64,000 bases of DNA from Monarcha castaneiventris obscurior (GCA_026261815.1 JAMPIT010000575.1:36567501-36631500); one strand, 5' to 3'; shown: positions 37,451 through 50,849, counted from the first letter of the stretch. Numbers and translations: made by a program. Notes: generated by a model not told the origin, from the sequence alone.

Positions 37451-39000
37451 TGACATTACATCCACATGTTAACTACATTCTGCATCAACCTGTCACAAAA
37501 CTGACTTGAATATAGCTATGGTGGTTTACTTGTTCTATGGGTAAGGCACCTTCTAAATGCTGTGAAGACCCACTGCTGACCTGTGATCTGGACTTCCCTC
37601 CAGCCCTGCCATCCTTTTGTGTGAGCAGCAATGATCTGTGCACTGGTGCAGTGCCACAGCTCTGTGTCATGTCTGGTAGTGCTGCAGAGCTCAGCTTAAC
37701 TACAGCTGTGTCTTTGAGACCTCGTGTGACAACAAAGTCCAAGTCTCCTGTTTGAAAACTTTGAGCATGAACAAAATGTGTTAAAGTGACTTGAGAAATG
37801 GACAAGGGAAGAAAAAGAAGTTAATAATGGTCTTTTGACAAGCTTTCCCCTGCACTGTTTCTGTTTGTATCCTTTTGGAAGGGAAATAAATGTTCTGGGG
37901 CCTCATTGTTTTTTTTTCTATTCATTCCTAGGGTAACAGATTCTGGTAAAAACTGTTCAGAGAGTTTTCAGCACCACTCAGATACAGAGGAAAATGTATT
38001 CTCAAGCAACACCCATACATGGAACTTTAATTTCATGACAGCTCTGTTAATGTGTGAATGATACCATCCAATTCTGAGGACAAATTTTATGTCAAACAAA
38101 CAAAGAAGTAAAGAAAGACAAAAGTCCAGGAGGAAAAGAGAGACTTTCAGCAAATACTCCTATGTCCTCCAGAATTAGAAAAGAAGAAAGCAAATCTCAC
38201 TCCTAACTGCTGTTAAAATCCCCATCTATTTTTTCTGCTACTATTACTAAATAAGGTCATAAACCTAACATGGATGGCAGTTCAGAAGGAACCTTGCAAA
38301 CTTAAGATGATATAAAAGAGAGTTCACACGGTCAGACTGAGGATTCAGAGCCAACATGCCAGTATGTCAGACCCCAATTTATTTCCTTTTCTGTCTTGCT
38401 TTTTAGGATAACTACATCAGTTTGGACTATTCAGTTCCCCAGGCAGCACACAGCATGCATCTCTCAGAGAGCCAAGAATAGAATTGGGATTCTTTATGAT
38501 CAGCTCCCTACTGAGTACTAACAAGCAGCCATGTAATATATTGAGAAGGTGTGAGCATGTCAAGCTCCTTGTCCAGCTGGGTATAAAAATAGGAAATAAG
38601 CACCAAGGCAAAGGTGTAACAAAGATGTCAGTAACAGTGGCGTAGAAAGGTTTGTCAAATGTGTGTGTGATATGTGATACTCGCAGGACTGCTCTGCTTT
38701 TAGATAGGCAGTGTGGAAGCTCTTGCTCTCTTGAAGTAAATCTAGTACCTTTCATTCATGGTGTTGGAAATGCAGCGATGGCCTTTTGGAGAGATTGAAC
38801 TTCTCGTCTATTATGCTTCCAGCATAAAAAAGACAGAAAGTCTTTTCCCTCATTCCTTATTTCCATTCTTTTAAGCAAGACAGAATTGACACATATTCCA
38901 CATTATTTGCAGCCATAAGTTATAATTTCTCTTTGCTAGTTTTATCCTATTGCAGCATCCTTGGATCTGTTCGTATTTACCAGAGTGCTCCAAGAAGCAG
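37451..39000. other. Unique noncoding sequence
   Basis: Nothing recognisable as a gene, RNA or transposon. The longest open frame is 112 codons (38417-38755 minus) and matches no family I know. Confidence 0.55.
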
Positions 39001-39050
39001 GATTTTAGTCCTGACTAAAATCATTCCAGTCCCGACTAAAATCTGATTCA
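39001..39050. repeat. 10-bp palindrome combined with a 21-bp tandem repeat
   Basis: gattttagtc (39001-39010) and gactaaaatc (39013-39022) are exact inverted repeats separated by two bases. The second arm recurs at 39034-39043 as part of a 21-bp tandem unit, about 39007-39027 repeated at about 39028-39048. The three arms could form alternative hairpins. No transposon ends or RNA gene are recognised around it. Confidence 0.9.
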
Positions 39051-39405
39051 TGGGTTTGAATTTTTTTTCCTCCATCTGCATGAATTTTCTGAAGTACAGA
39101 ATGTGTTTTATGCTCTTTGAGACCTTGAAATAAAGCTTTTATATTAGTCAGATGTATTTTTCAGAGAGTTTTCATGAACATTTTAACTATATCTGTCAAA
39201 TGTTCTTTGTGGCATTCTGTTGGATAGATGTATAGGGCACAGGACTCATCTTTGGTCCCTGGAGGTAAAAAGGTGAAACTTCCACTTCTATCCACCACAA
39301 ATGCTCATGATTCTGCATTTGAATTGTGTGTTTTGCATATCCTACAAATTATCCCTCTGTGTTAAACTTATCTCATATAAAATACAAAACATAACGCTTT
39401 TCGAT

Positions 39406-40710
39406 ATCATAGAATTGTACAATCATAGAATGCTTTGGGTTGGAAGGGACTTTAAAGACGATCTGGTTACATCTTCCACTAGACCAGGTTGCTCAAAGAC
39501 CCATCCACCCTGGCCTTGAACACTTCTGGGAATGGGGCACACAAGCCTCTCTGGGCAACCTGGGACAGTGCCTCACCACACTCGCAGTAAAGAATTTACT
39601 CCTAGTAGCTAATCTGAAGCTGCCCTCTTTCAGTTTAAAGCCATTCCCCATTGTCCTATCATTACATGCCCTTGTCATAAGTCCCTCTCCAGCTCTCCTG
39701 TAGCCCCATTAGGTACTGAAAGGCTGCTATAAGGTCACCTTGGGGCCTTCTTCTCTCCAGGTTGAACTCTCTCAGCCTGTCTTCATAGAAGAGGTGTTCC
39801 TGCCCTCTGATCATTTTTGTGTTCCTCCTCTTGGCCTTCTCCAGGAGGTCCTTGTCCTTTCTGTGCTGGGGGTAGCAGGGCTGGACACAGCACTATAAGG
39901 TGTGGTCTAATGAGAGCAGAGCAGAGGAGCAGAATCCCCTTCCTCACCCTGCTGGCCATGCTGCTTTGGATGCAGCCCAGGACACAGCTGATCTTATGGA
40001 CTACAAGTGCCCATTGCGTAAGTATTTAGTTCACCAGTACCCTCAAGTCCTTCTCCACAGGATTGCTTTCAATTCACTCATTGTCCATTCTGTATTTGTG
40101 CTTGTGATTGTTCCAATCGAGGTGCAGGACGTTGCACTTGGCCTTGTTGCAATTCATGAGATTCACATGGGCTCCCCTCTCAAGTCTGTCCTGGTCCCTC
40201 TGCATGGCATCCCTTCCCTCTAGCCTGTTGGATGCCCCACAGAGCTGCGTATCATCCACAAACTCTCTAAGAGTGCACTCTATCCCTCAGCCCATGTTGC
40301 CAGCAAAAATATGAAACAGCACCAGTCCAAATACCAATCTCTGAGAAACACCACTTGTCACTGCTCTCCACTCAGACATTGGGTCATTGACTGCAGCCCT
40401 TTGTGTGCAACCTGCAGCCAATTCCTCATCCTCTGAGTGGTCCTTCTGTCAAGTCTGTGTCTCTCCAACTTAGAGATGAGGAGGCCACGCTGAACAGCAT
40501 CAAATGCTTTGCACAAGTACAGGCAGATGACATCAGTTGCTCTTCCCTCATCCGCCATGCCCCAACCCCATTGTAGACGGCCACCAAATTTGTCAGGCAC
40601 AATCTGCTCTTCGTGAAGCCATCTTGGCTGTCATAAATCCCCTCCTTCTTTTCAATGTGCCTTAGCATGGCTTCCATTAGGATCTGCTCCATGATATTGC
40701 TGACCAAGGA
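39406..40710 (-). mobile_element. CR1 LINE, longest copy (about 1.3 kb), minus orientation
   Basis: The left edge carries 'atcatagaat' twice (octamer tail remnants), then 'gctttgggttggaagggact', 'ctagaccaggttgctcaaag' and the remaining CR1 3' blocks. The element then extends back through the polymerase C-terminus, the catalytic region and part of the fingers, ending near 'gatctgctccatgatattgc'. It is 5' truncated inside ORF2; the full-length family element is several kb. Frames are broken repeatedly. This is the most complete CR1 in the window but could not have been mobile in this state. Confidence 0.96.
39493..40707 (-). pseudogene. Broken CR1 ORF2 reverse-transcriptase gene
   Basis: Minus-strand translations give, from N- to C-terminus, pieces in changing frames. 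'[14 protein letters not shown]' and '[16 protein letters not shown]' come from 40426-40707. '[14 protein letters not shown]' and '[10 protein letters not shown]' come from 40358-40600. 'DDTQLCGASNRLEGRDAMQR' comes from 40074-40259. 'FKLKEGSFRLATRSKFFTAS' comes from 39493-39678. These match the CR1 polymerase order: fingers, motif A, motif C (here FVDD where FADD is usual), thumb and C-terminal tail. In motif A the aspartate normally before the K-A-F-D segment is replaced (CLYLCKAFD), so the catalytic site is damaged in addition to the frameshifts. Confidence 0.92.
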
Positions 40711-43700
40711 GAAAAATTCATTTAAGAGGAAAAGATGTATTTAGCACGGTTACTTTGTTATTTCACTTAGCTTTGGGAACTTAATGGAAGTTAAGTGGGA
40801 ATAAACTATTAGTGCTCACGATTGAGTTGCAACCACTCATTTTGAAACGAAACCACACTATTTTTCTTTAAAGCATTATTTAGTTAACCCATATTCTGTG
40901 AACAGCAGAATTCCTCCATCATTTCTACACAGTCATTTTCACAATATACATGGAAGAGATGTGCAGAATAGATTCAGTTCCAAAAAGAAAACCCCAGGTT
41001 ATTTTCACTGAATAGTTTTTATCATAGATATTGTGAACATTATAGAAATATCTGACCTCTAATTCTCCTTAAAGAAAGAAATACTGTCTCCTTGGGACAC
41101 CATTGTTATCTCACATCTCTGTAAAGAAAAAGATAAAAAACATCAGAAAAACCTGTGCCTCTACAGAAGCAGAAATTTTCCTGCTGGATTTCAAGCCATT
41201 TCCCAGCATCCAAGAAGCTGAAAGCACACTTCACAACTCTTGTGTCCCTGTGACCTTGGTGGACTGTAAAGACTTGGATGTCAGACTTTCAACTGTGGAA
41301 TGTAAAACTAAGCTGTTTGACAAACCACATCAGTCAGTGCCTCTGAACACTGGCTCAAGAATCAGGACTTACCCTTTCTCCATTGAATGATTTATCAGAG
41401 TGGTAGAAAATATTGAACTACTGCTTAAGAAATGCCAGAGGACACTGGACCCACGAGGGATACATGCATAATTCATGACACTGATCAACAATATTCATAG
41501 GGAGCAGTAACTACTCACTTTTCCCACTTTTTTAGTAGACTTACATTTTATAAAAGGAAATTACACAGGTCCTCATATTTATTCATAAATCCTAGGGCAG
41601 ATAATTTCCCATATCCATTGGAAAAACTATACATGCAAAAGTATATTATGCATGTACTATTTTCCAAGACCACGTGTATTCTGAGATATGGGGAATAACT
41701 GGGAGATGGGAAACAAAGGGAGGAATCTGTCAGTTCACCATGGCACTTTGGATCTGTAAAATCTACTGTCTACCACCATGAATCAGTAGGTTTCTTTCTG
41801 CTTTCAGCTGCCAGGTTTGAAATACAAAAACTAAAGCTTTTTGTCACTTAAAATAAAAAGAAAGCTCTAATTGAGCTGAACTAAATGATGGAATGTTTGT
41901 TCTCTGGCATAAATTAGTGTTTGCCATTGTCATCAGATGCCATTTGGTTTTTTTGGCAGGATAGAGACATATATCAGTTTTAGGGAGAAGAGCTCCATTT
42001 GGTTAAATCTGAAGTTCTACTGTTATTAACTTCTCTCTGTCCCTGCCTACAAAGGGGGAGCTGGTTACTTGCCCATTTCTGTTAAGTTTTCACACAGATT
42101 GGCTTCTCCCATTAGTTAAGGTGAAATATCTTCCCCTGCTGCAAGGGCAGAGCACTCAGGCACACATGGTCACTGTGTGTTAGCTGATATAAATATGGCC
42201 ATTTGACTATGAGGGAGCAAGAAACATGTTTAAACACAGGTGTATAGTGCCAGTGCAGAGATTCTGCTGTACCTACTGGCAGAAGGATGTGTCTCTCTCT
42301 GCTGTATATCCTGCGTCATGATATCTGGTCTATTGTTGCTTTGGACACATGAAGATGTTTGAGAAGGTATTAGACTTCTAGATTTATGTATTTGAATTGA
42401 TCTTTTTTATGTTTATTTTTGTTTTTGCATCAATTCCTTGCATATAGTTGGAATAACAGTTGTGCCTCAAGGGCACAAAGTACTGAAATATCAGATTACT
42501 GAAGCAAATGTGTGTGCCTTAGATCATGTCATATGAGGCTCTTAGAAAACCATCTCTGCACTTAGAAAAAACATACTTTGAAAAAAAAGGAAAAAAAGCA
42601 CAAATGTTAAAGCTTCAATAATTCATCAAAATTCAGTTTAAATAAATAATAAACCATATAACTAAACACCTAATCATCCAGCTCCTGATTCTTTTGACTC
42701 ATTGTTTATCAGCTTCTCAATAAATTAATTTGCGTGACTTACCAAGCTAAATGCTTAAGAATAAAAAGGTTAATTGAAGGTTGGAGTAGGATACATTATT
42801 GAGCAGTTGACATATTGCCTTGATGTTATGAATAATCTGCAAGTAGTTCAATAGAGTTGCTGCTGCTTTTCCCATGTCTGAACTTGACCTGCAGTCTTTC
42901 TTGCAGAAGCATTGTCACTTCTTTTTGTCTAACAGGGCTGTGAGTAATTTGGTTTTTTACCTCCCTTCTCAAGAACATGAATTATTAATAACATGAAGAA
43001 TACATTGAGGGAAGAAAAAATCAGGCTATATCGCATCTCTCCAAACCTATAAGAAATTGAAAAAAGGGAGAACAAAAAAGTTAAACATCCATACCTGAGG
43101 TTGCTCGTTTGCATGCCAACAAAAGATAGTGAAGGAACTACAAAGATGCTTTGAAATGAGAGGATTATTAGAACAAGAAGAATTTTGAATTAATCAGGCC
43201 AAGCTTTTATAAGCAGATCCAAGATGCCAGAGGGTTTGGAAACTCTTTTTCTGTAAATCACTTCCTATCACAGATACACTTTGTAAAAGGAAGATGGAGA
43301 TGTGAGCACAGGGGGCAGATGGGGAGGAGGTGGTCCCATCTCTGACATGCTCTGAATTAATGCAGGTGTCAGGCAGCAGCTGAGTGTGTGGAAATAGAAC
43401 TCTATATCCAAACAAAGGTCTTGCAACCACTGTGTTAATGATGAAGGGCAGATCTGCAGCAGGTTTTATTTGTCAGAGATCCAATAGAGGTAATGCAAAT
43501 CACACTGACTATCTATCCCTCCATTTTGTGTTATTTCTCCCCCTCTCCCAGCCTCATCTCCTTTCATTTTTATGATAAACAGGGCTTGAACTCTGCTGAG
43601 CCTCACAATTCTGCATCTCGTTGATGACTCATTAAGATTTTATCATTCCAATGACATGTTATTGAACCCAGTTTCCTTAGGGGGCTGGTCTGGTGATTAC

Positions 43701-44000
43701 AGGAGTAACCAGTGACTGCTTAATCACCCACTTCATTATATTCATATTAATAATAAATACCAGGAGCTAGACAGTTATAATTACATTGCTAGTTTAGGAA
43801 GACATGAGCCTATAAAAGTTGGCAACACTGAAATACAAATTCGGACATTTATATCATGTGAATAGATGTGACTTGGAAGGTGCAGGGAAAGGTAAGAACA
43901 TAATCATGGTTATTTTAAAGAGAGTTATTGTCACAGCAACATGATGCTGTTTAATTAGGCAGAAGAGAAATGCTTCCTTGAGCATGAGGGGCTTAGAAGA
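40711..44000. other. Unique noncoding sequence
   Basis: No gene or transposon is recognised. 43680-43810 is repeat-free and AT-rich with homeodomain-like cores and is a possible conserved noncoding element. The 95-codon plus frame at 41103-41390 matches no family I know. Confidence 0.55.
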
Positions 44001-47000
44001 GATGAGGCAGGATGCTATTCACATGTCTGATTTGGAAGTATTTTCCATCAGGGAAAGGGACCCCAAAGAACCCTCACAGCAGCCTTGATGCGATGTTCTT
44101 TGGAGCAAGAGGATGCAAATTTCTGTGTCCATAATATCCCTAAAGTATGCCCCATATCTTCCACCTTTGATGAGCAGATACTTTTCAAAGCAGGGATTTT
44201 TCAGCATTGTGTAAGTCACAGCACAGCAGTTCCCCAGACGTACCGGTGATGCTGAGCAGACAGCCCCTTCTAACTCTAATGAACTGTGGCAAACATGCTG
44301 AAAGGTTTGACACAATATGATTCATCACAAAGTGGAAAAATGCTGAGCTGGATGCACACTGCACTGAAGACACAGACAGGCTGCTTTCTAGTTTACTCTC
44401 TATGCCAGTTTAAAGATTAGGTGAACTGCCATCCAGAGGAGCTTGCTTGCTACAGAAGCAAAGGGTGACTCTCTGAGTTCTGACACCGAAGTTAAAGAAG
44501 TTGTTGAGTGAGGGCAGGAGAGGGAACATACCGACCAAAGAGTCATGAACATCAATAGTATTTCTCCTGAAGCAAGATAATGCTTTCATGGCTGAGAATT
44601 TCTGAAAACTACAGGTTTACAATCAAACCTGATTTTTCTGAAAATGCATTAAAATCTGTCTTTTTCCTACTATGTTTAAAAAGAGGCCTAGCTTTATTTG
44701 ATTTTGAACATATCAATTTTCTGTTGCAGAAGTTTGTTTTCTCATAACTGAAAATGTTATCTGTACTGTGCAGCTAAAGTAGTTGGCAAAAGCAAAGAGA
44801 AGGCAGAGTTGCATCCTGAATAGGACTAAGAAAAGTCTAGCCTGAGTTCAGAAGGTGGCTGCTCAGCACACTCATGACTTAATTAACTTCCTAGAGCTTC
44901 ACATATTTATGTAGCACTTTAAAAATCAGAAAGCTCAAATGAGCAGAAGCTGGAAATGTTGGTTCAAGTTTCTTCAGATAAGGGATTTAGTGCTCTCAAC
45001 TGCTAGCTATTTTGTAAAACAGGAGGTTCATAATTGTGCCAACTCTTGTAGAGAATTTCACATGGTTTGAGCAATATGTGAGTTTGGCCTGTAAGGAAAA
45101 TAAGCAGTGTATCCTAAAAAGGCTTAGACTAACAATCCCTGCCAATAACTCAGTAATTATTTATCTGAAGTGTCTCTGGGATTTAAACACTGAATGTTTA
45201 GGTGCAAGGCTAGTTTGACGACAGGCTTGAAAAAGTGGCCGACCATGCCACCAGTCCCAGAATACTTGGTCACTTAAATCACCTAAATATTTCAATTCTC
45301 CTTGCCAAGTTATCCCTCCAAGTATGTGCATCCAGGAGAATCCTGACTGTGCACAGCTTCTAGCTGGTGTGATACCTCAGTTTATAGGGAATTCATCATT
45401 ATTTGCCAGGGTCATATTTCTTCCAGGGAAGAAACTTTCTGTGAAGCTATTAAGCTTCAGTGGTAGGGGGAGATTTGAGGGAGTGGATTCAGCTGAAATA
45501 AAACAATAGCTAGGAAAAATAGAATCACTGATTTGTGGAAAAAGGTCATGTACATCTTGGACTCCTTGAAATATGGTGCATTAAAACTGAAAACTACTGA
45601 AGGGTTGAGGAGCCAAGTCTGGGAGATAAAGGAATGCTTCTGCAGTTGGGCACACATTCTTTGTATAAACAGAAGCACACAGGGATGGTTTTGAGCAACC
45701 TCATTCATTTGTGCACATATCCACAAATGCATAAGTGAAGAAAAGAACAGTGAACTCATTGTCCACCAAAAAAAAAAAGTATAGAACAGTACGGGAAAAC
45801 TAGGACACAAAGATTCATCTTTATTGAAATGGAATAGCTGAAGGTTCTAGCACCAGAATATATATTAAGTAGATCAAGAAAAGAAAAACTACTATAATCC
45901 AGCCATTTAAAATTTACAATACTTTTATAAAAATAGATTCCAACTTTGCTAATATGCATTTTGATTGACTATACATTTTCATCTCACTTCCATTGCTCCC
46001 TCAGGCTCCATATCCCTAGTTAGGGAAATAGTTGGCCTTTACCAGATGACATTAAATTGAATTCACTATCTGAGTTACAATTAGATAAAGCACTCAGTTT
46101 TGATCCTTTATTCTTCTGAGTTACTGGAAAGAAAAGATAAAACCCCTACAGTCTTGGCCTCTGAGGCATCCCACACAAAAGCATATTGCCTCACCACAGT
46201 GAAATATGCATAATTGGTTAGACTCTTCTCTAAAGATACAATTAGTAACTTGAATTCTGAGCTCCTCTATTGAGAACAGAAATAGGTATTCCAAAACCAT
46301 GCCTCACTGTTTCCCTCTCCAGTTTCAGCAGAGCTTTGGCTTGAACAGAAAGAAGTATAAGAAATACCCGCTTATAAGAAGGCAAAGCAGAGAGGTAACA
46401 TCAGCCTGGACAAGATGAAAGGGCCTGGAATTTTGTAGCACTTAGCTGAACTATTCTACTGAAGAGGTGCTGGGGGAGCAATTTCCAAGAGCAGAGACAA
46501 GAAACAAAACATACTTAAGAAACTGGTATCTTCAAAAAGCAGAATAAAAATAATCCTAATCTCAATAAAGGTTAAATCTGACTCACACACTTATTAGCCC
46601 TCTTTGCGGTAACTTCTACCATGTTTTTGGGTGAACATCTCTTCTGGCTTCTGGTTCAGCCAAAGGCAGAAAGAGGCTTTTATTCTCTCTCTTTGCTGCA
46701 CCTGCAACAGAGAACCCAAAAATGGGCACAACTGTGAAATAGTTAAAAAATACCACTAAAGATCTCTGAACTAGAGTGTGATATTTACTGATAGTTTTTT
46801 CTCTGAGAAGATTAACTACAGAATGTAAGTACTCTGCTACACCACTCAGCTCTTCAAGGAGATAATTTTGTAGGATGTTATTTCTTATTAATGCTCCAAG
46901 CAAGCAATCACAGGAAAGTTCCAATTTAAACAGTATTGTGCCACTTCCCACATAACTATGTACTCAGGTTGGTACATCTACCTTTATCCTATATGATTAA

Positions 47001-47404
47001 ATGACCTCCATAACCCCTAGAAAGTCCAGGTTGCTTGTCCATTAGCAGACTGTTCTTTGGGCACTGAGTTGCCAAAGCAGAACACAGAAGAGTTTCAATT
47101 CAGTGGGAGCCACTTGGACAAAATCCAGCACGCATCTTTAGCAGATAGACCTCTCGTCACCACAGGAATGATAAAGGATAGAAATGATGGAGGATTTGGT
47201 GACCAAATTTAAGTTGCCATTATGCAATAACTTCCTGTTTCAACCCTCCCCTCTTGCTTGCAGAAGTTGTAATCATTGCTTTTCAAGAAGTGCAGAAGCA
47301 GAGGAGCTTTGCTGGTGAGGGGCAGAATCCAAGCCTGCTCTTTCAGGGTCATGTATGCATTCATCCTTTTCAAACAGGGCTTTCTACACACCTTAACAAG
47401 CGGT
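44001..47404. other. Unique noncoding sequence
   Basis: No gene or transposon is recognised. Minus-strand frames of 98-117 codons (44019-44315, 45457-45810, 46616-46951) resemble no known proteins and contain no clear exon boundaries. An A-rich run lies at 45767-45778. Confidence 0.55.
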
Positions 47405-47651
47405 CTTTTTTTTTTCCCCTGCAGTTTTGGCAATGCCACGGGGAACTACAGTAAAGTCCACAGAAATCTTTTACATATTGTTGATCAGTCATTGGTATAA
47501 AGAACTGTAGGTTTACAGGAATAAGGTTACACTAGTATATACATTAATATACAACTGGGAATCTGTCAATTTTCCAGTGACTTTTCTTGACAATATAATA
47601 TTTCCAGGTGCAGTACAATGATGGATTTCATTGGAGCAATACCAGAATAAA
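47394..47651 (+). other. Possible 3'-terminal exon signals: acceptor plus AATAAA (candidate only)
   Basis: A branch-point-like 'ccttaac' near 47391-47397 is followed by a T10-C4 polypyrimidine tract and GCAG, with AG at 47423-47424. This is a near-ideal splice acceptor. AATAAA occurs at 47646-47651 and again at about 47943. Together they could bound a terminal noncoding exon on the plus strand. The frame after the acceptor stops within about 25 codons and encodes nothing I recognise. Such matches also arise by chance in 64 kb, so this is weak. Confidence 0.2.
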
Positions 47652-48745
47652 TCTCTGATGTGAATCTGCTATGTCAAAACTTCCACAGAATTTGATTTAT
47701 TCTAGACTTCATATTTTTCAGGTCTGGTTTTATTCAGATCCAGTATATCTGCACTGGAGATTGGCCTTGGGCCAATACTAGGTAAAACAGTAAAATGCAG
47801 AAACCTTCCCCCCATAAAATTGATTCAATCAGCTGTTAATATTTTCACTTATTTTCTTTCAGTTATTAATCTCAGAAGGTTTTGCAGATAAGAATTCCGT
47901 GATCTTTATTCTGTACATTTTGAAGGGCTCTCATGACCTTTAATAAATATGCTGAGTATAACATGACAATGATGCAGGGAGTGGGGGCTGGTGTGTGTTT
48001 GAAATGTGTATTGCATGCTCAAGAATCTCTTTGCCTCACGGTACATACTTTCTCTAGGAGTCTAGCAAAAAATATGGGTGCTTGGTTGTGTGCTGTACAG
48101 TGGTTCAATTAATTTGCTGTGATTAACTGATTGAGATTACACAGTAAAGGTTTGGAAAAGGAGCACTCACTTCATGCTTATTCCCACCTCAGCCCTCCCT
48201 TCATGTGTGTTGTTAGCATCTACCTTTTAAAATCTGTGGCCACGGTAATCATGAGCAAACCATGTAAAAGAACAAGTCCCTGGGACTGCCTTTATCCTTA
48301 TGCATCTGCATAATATTGACCAAACATGAGACAGTTTTCAACTCTGCTTTGGATCCACCCTCCAGTTCAGAGGGAATGAGTAGACTAGAAAGTCATGAGG
48401 AATAAGAATTTGTATGTAATAATTTGTGCACAAGAATTTGTGGATAAGAATATCAGAGTTTCAGAGAGGAAAAGAGAATGGGTATAATCATGTTTTCACT
48501 GTACTCCTTTCTCAAGCATCTTGAATATTTACTGATCTCTGAATATTCAAGACAGGAGCTGTAGTTGTTAGGCTACATGAGACTCCTTGAGGAGGAACAG
48601 CAGCTTTTGCAGTACCTTATGAAACAGTGAATTTTCACTGAAATAAGTCAGTATAAAAACACACACCAGGATGACTGAGTGGGAAAGATTATTTGATATT
48701 TAAAGTAACTTTTACAAGTTGTCTTGAAGAAGATGCAAGAATAGT
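47652..48745. other. Unique noncoding sequence
   Basis: No gene or transposon is recognised. Repeated 'agaatttgt' and 'ataagaat' words at 48401-48450 look like a short degenerate tandem region. Confidence 0.5.
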
Positions 48746-49122
48746 GATCATGAAGTCATTAAGGTTGGAAAAGACCTCCAAGATCATAAAATCCAACCTT
48801 TGACTGAATATCAGCACACCCACCAAACCCCATTGCGCAATGCCATGTCCATGCAGTTTTTTGAACAATTCTAGGGATGGAGACTGTTCCAGTGCTTTAA
48901 CATTCTTTCAATGAGGAAATTTTCTGATACCCAACCTGAGCCTCCCCTGGCACAAGTTGAGGCCATTTTCCCCTTGTCCTATTACTAGCTGCCTGGCAGA
49001 AGAGGCCAATCCCCACCTCGCTACAACCTCCTTTCACAGTAGAGGGTAATAAGGCCTCCCTTGAGCCTTCTTTTGTCCAGATTGAACAACCCTAGTATCC
49101 TCAGCCACTCCTCATAAGACTG
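48746..49122 (-). mobile_element. CR1 LINE fragment, older type, minus orientation
   Basis: 'cattaaggttggaaaagacc', 'tccaagatcataaaatccaa', 'cacaagttgaggccattttc', 'ccccttgtcctattactagc' and 'cagattgaacaaccctagta' follow the 3' portion of the same CR1 variant seen at 23754 and 60255. A small internal deletion removes sequence around the 'cttccctgggcagcctgttc' block. No octamer tail survives. It is inactive. Confidence 0.92.
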
Positions 49123-50849
49123 AGGTGATGGTCATTTGCCATGGAAGTCTCCTGATCTCAGTGGGGTAGGAGTTCACCCACAGGCTTGAAATGAAGGGGG
49201 TACTTCAGCATCCTACCATCTTCATCCAGAAGTGTGTGCCTTATTTGACTTAGCTACATTCTCAAATCAGTGAGGGAGATAGGAATCTCCAGGGGATGAT
49301 TTGTCTAAACAACAGGTGTTTATGAAAGGGTGGATAAATTACCTTTTCAAAGAACCTGTCTCTTTCCATTCACTCTGTGTAGGGAAGAGAGGTCTTCGCA
49401 TCCTACTCTGAAGAACTGAAAGTAGAATCCAGCCCAGCTTCCTTTGTTTCTTTCATTACCTCTTAGTTTATAGCACATGGTAGGACTAATCTGTCGTTTC
49501 TGTATAAACAAAGGATTTTGAGACTAATTCAATACTTCATCTTTGTTTCGGTTATTAATCAATCTCAGCAGCAGTTTATTGAATTTTATAACACAATGCT
49601 AACAAAATTGATCATGTAATGATGTGATATTTTATACACCATCAAAGAGATAATAAAAATTTTCTTTTATACTGAATTTTTTAAAAAATATATATGATCA
49701 TTCTGTGTATGTCTGAATGACAGCAGACTTTTATTATTGCACAAAAGGAGATTTTGATTTTGATTTTTCAGACCTCGTTGATTACTATGGAAAATTAATA
49801 AAATGTTTGCTCTATATGGGAAAAACAAGTTTGCCTGATTGTGTTTCTTAATTGTAAAATGCAGTAGTTATCTTACAAACAAGAGCATTTTGTTAGCAGT
49901 AACAATAGTTTCAAAGCCTTTCTTGTCTTTTATTTTGCTACCTTTGCAAACTTTTATTTCTGACTGGAAAGCAAAACATTGTAACAAGGTTTTTTTCAGA
50001 CCGCATTTAGAACATTTCAGGAAAGGTCTTGCTTATTCTGGCAATATTTTCTAGCCAACCTTCTGCAACCTCTGTATCATATCTGTAATATACTGTGAAT
50101 TACACTTTGGGTATTTTACTATCCTGATCTGTAACCATTCTCAATATTTTCATCAGAAATTTCCCATATACACTCCAGATCTTTTGGCAGTTTGATTTCT
50201 TCAATTTCTCATAAATCTCTCATATTGAGAAGCATCCTATCTCAAGGATCACTGTGCCAGTCCAGTGAAAATGATGACAGTGTTGAGGAACAGTTGATCA
50301 TCAACATAATTTTTTTCAGGTCATTGACAAAGTGAGAGGACAAGATAATGAAGATGGAAAGATGACTAATTAGTTGATTAAATGATGACAGTTCAGGGAT
50401 ATTCAACTTTATAGAGGTATTAATAGAAAGAACATGCTTCAGCTTCACATTACAGTAGAGAAATGTCTGGGTAAGGCCATTGAGACCCATCAAAAAAGCT
50501 TTAGAGCAGGAGTAAGAAAAGAAAATTGGGAGATGAGGTGTTTCCACACTTGATCCAAGGGAAAATAAACAAGTGTAGCTGCTACTGTTATGGATAAAAT
50601 AGGACTACGAGCCTAGGTGCCGGAAATGCAGCAAAGATTAATGTAAGTCAAGACTGTAGCCAGGCTCCTGAAGTGATTAGGAAAAAGGATTATTCCCCTT
50701 TTCAACAGAAATTTTAAGTGATTTGTCTACTGCTGCTGTGAAACAAAAGGGAAGAGTTTGAGCTCATACAGGCTTGGATTTGGACAAGGTCAGAGATCTC
50801 CTTTGTGTTATTTGGAAAGCAATCACTACAGAAAAACATCATTAGGAAG
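49123..50849. other. Unique AT-rich noncoding sequence
   Basis: No gene or transposon. 49490-49700 is notably AT-rich and repeat-free ('ttattaatcaatctcagcag', 'aattgatcatgtaatgatgt') and might be a conserved noncoding element. This is not testable here. Confidence 0.5.
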
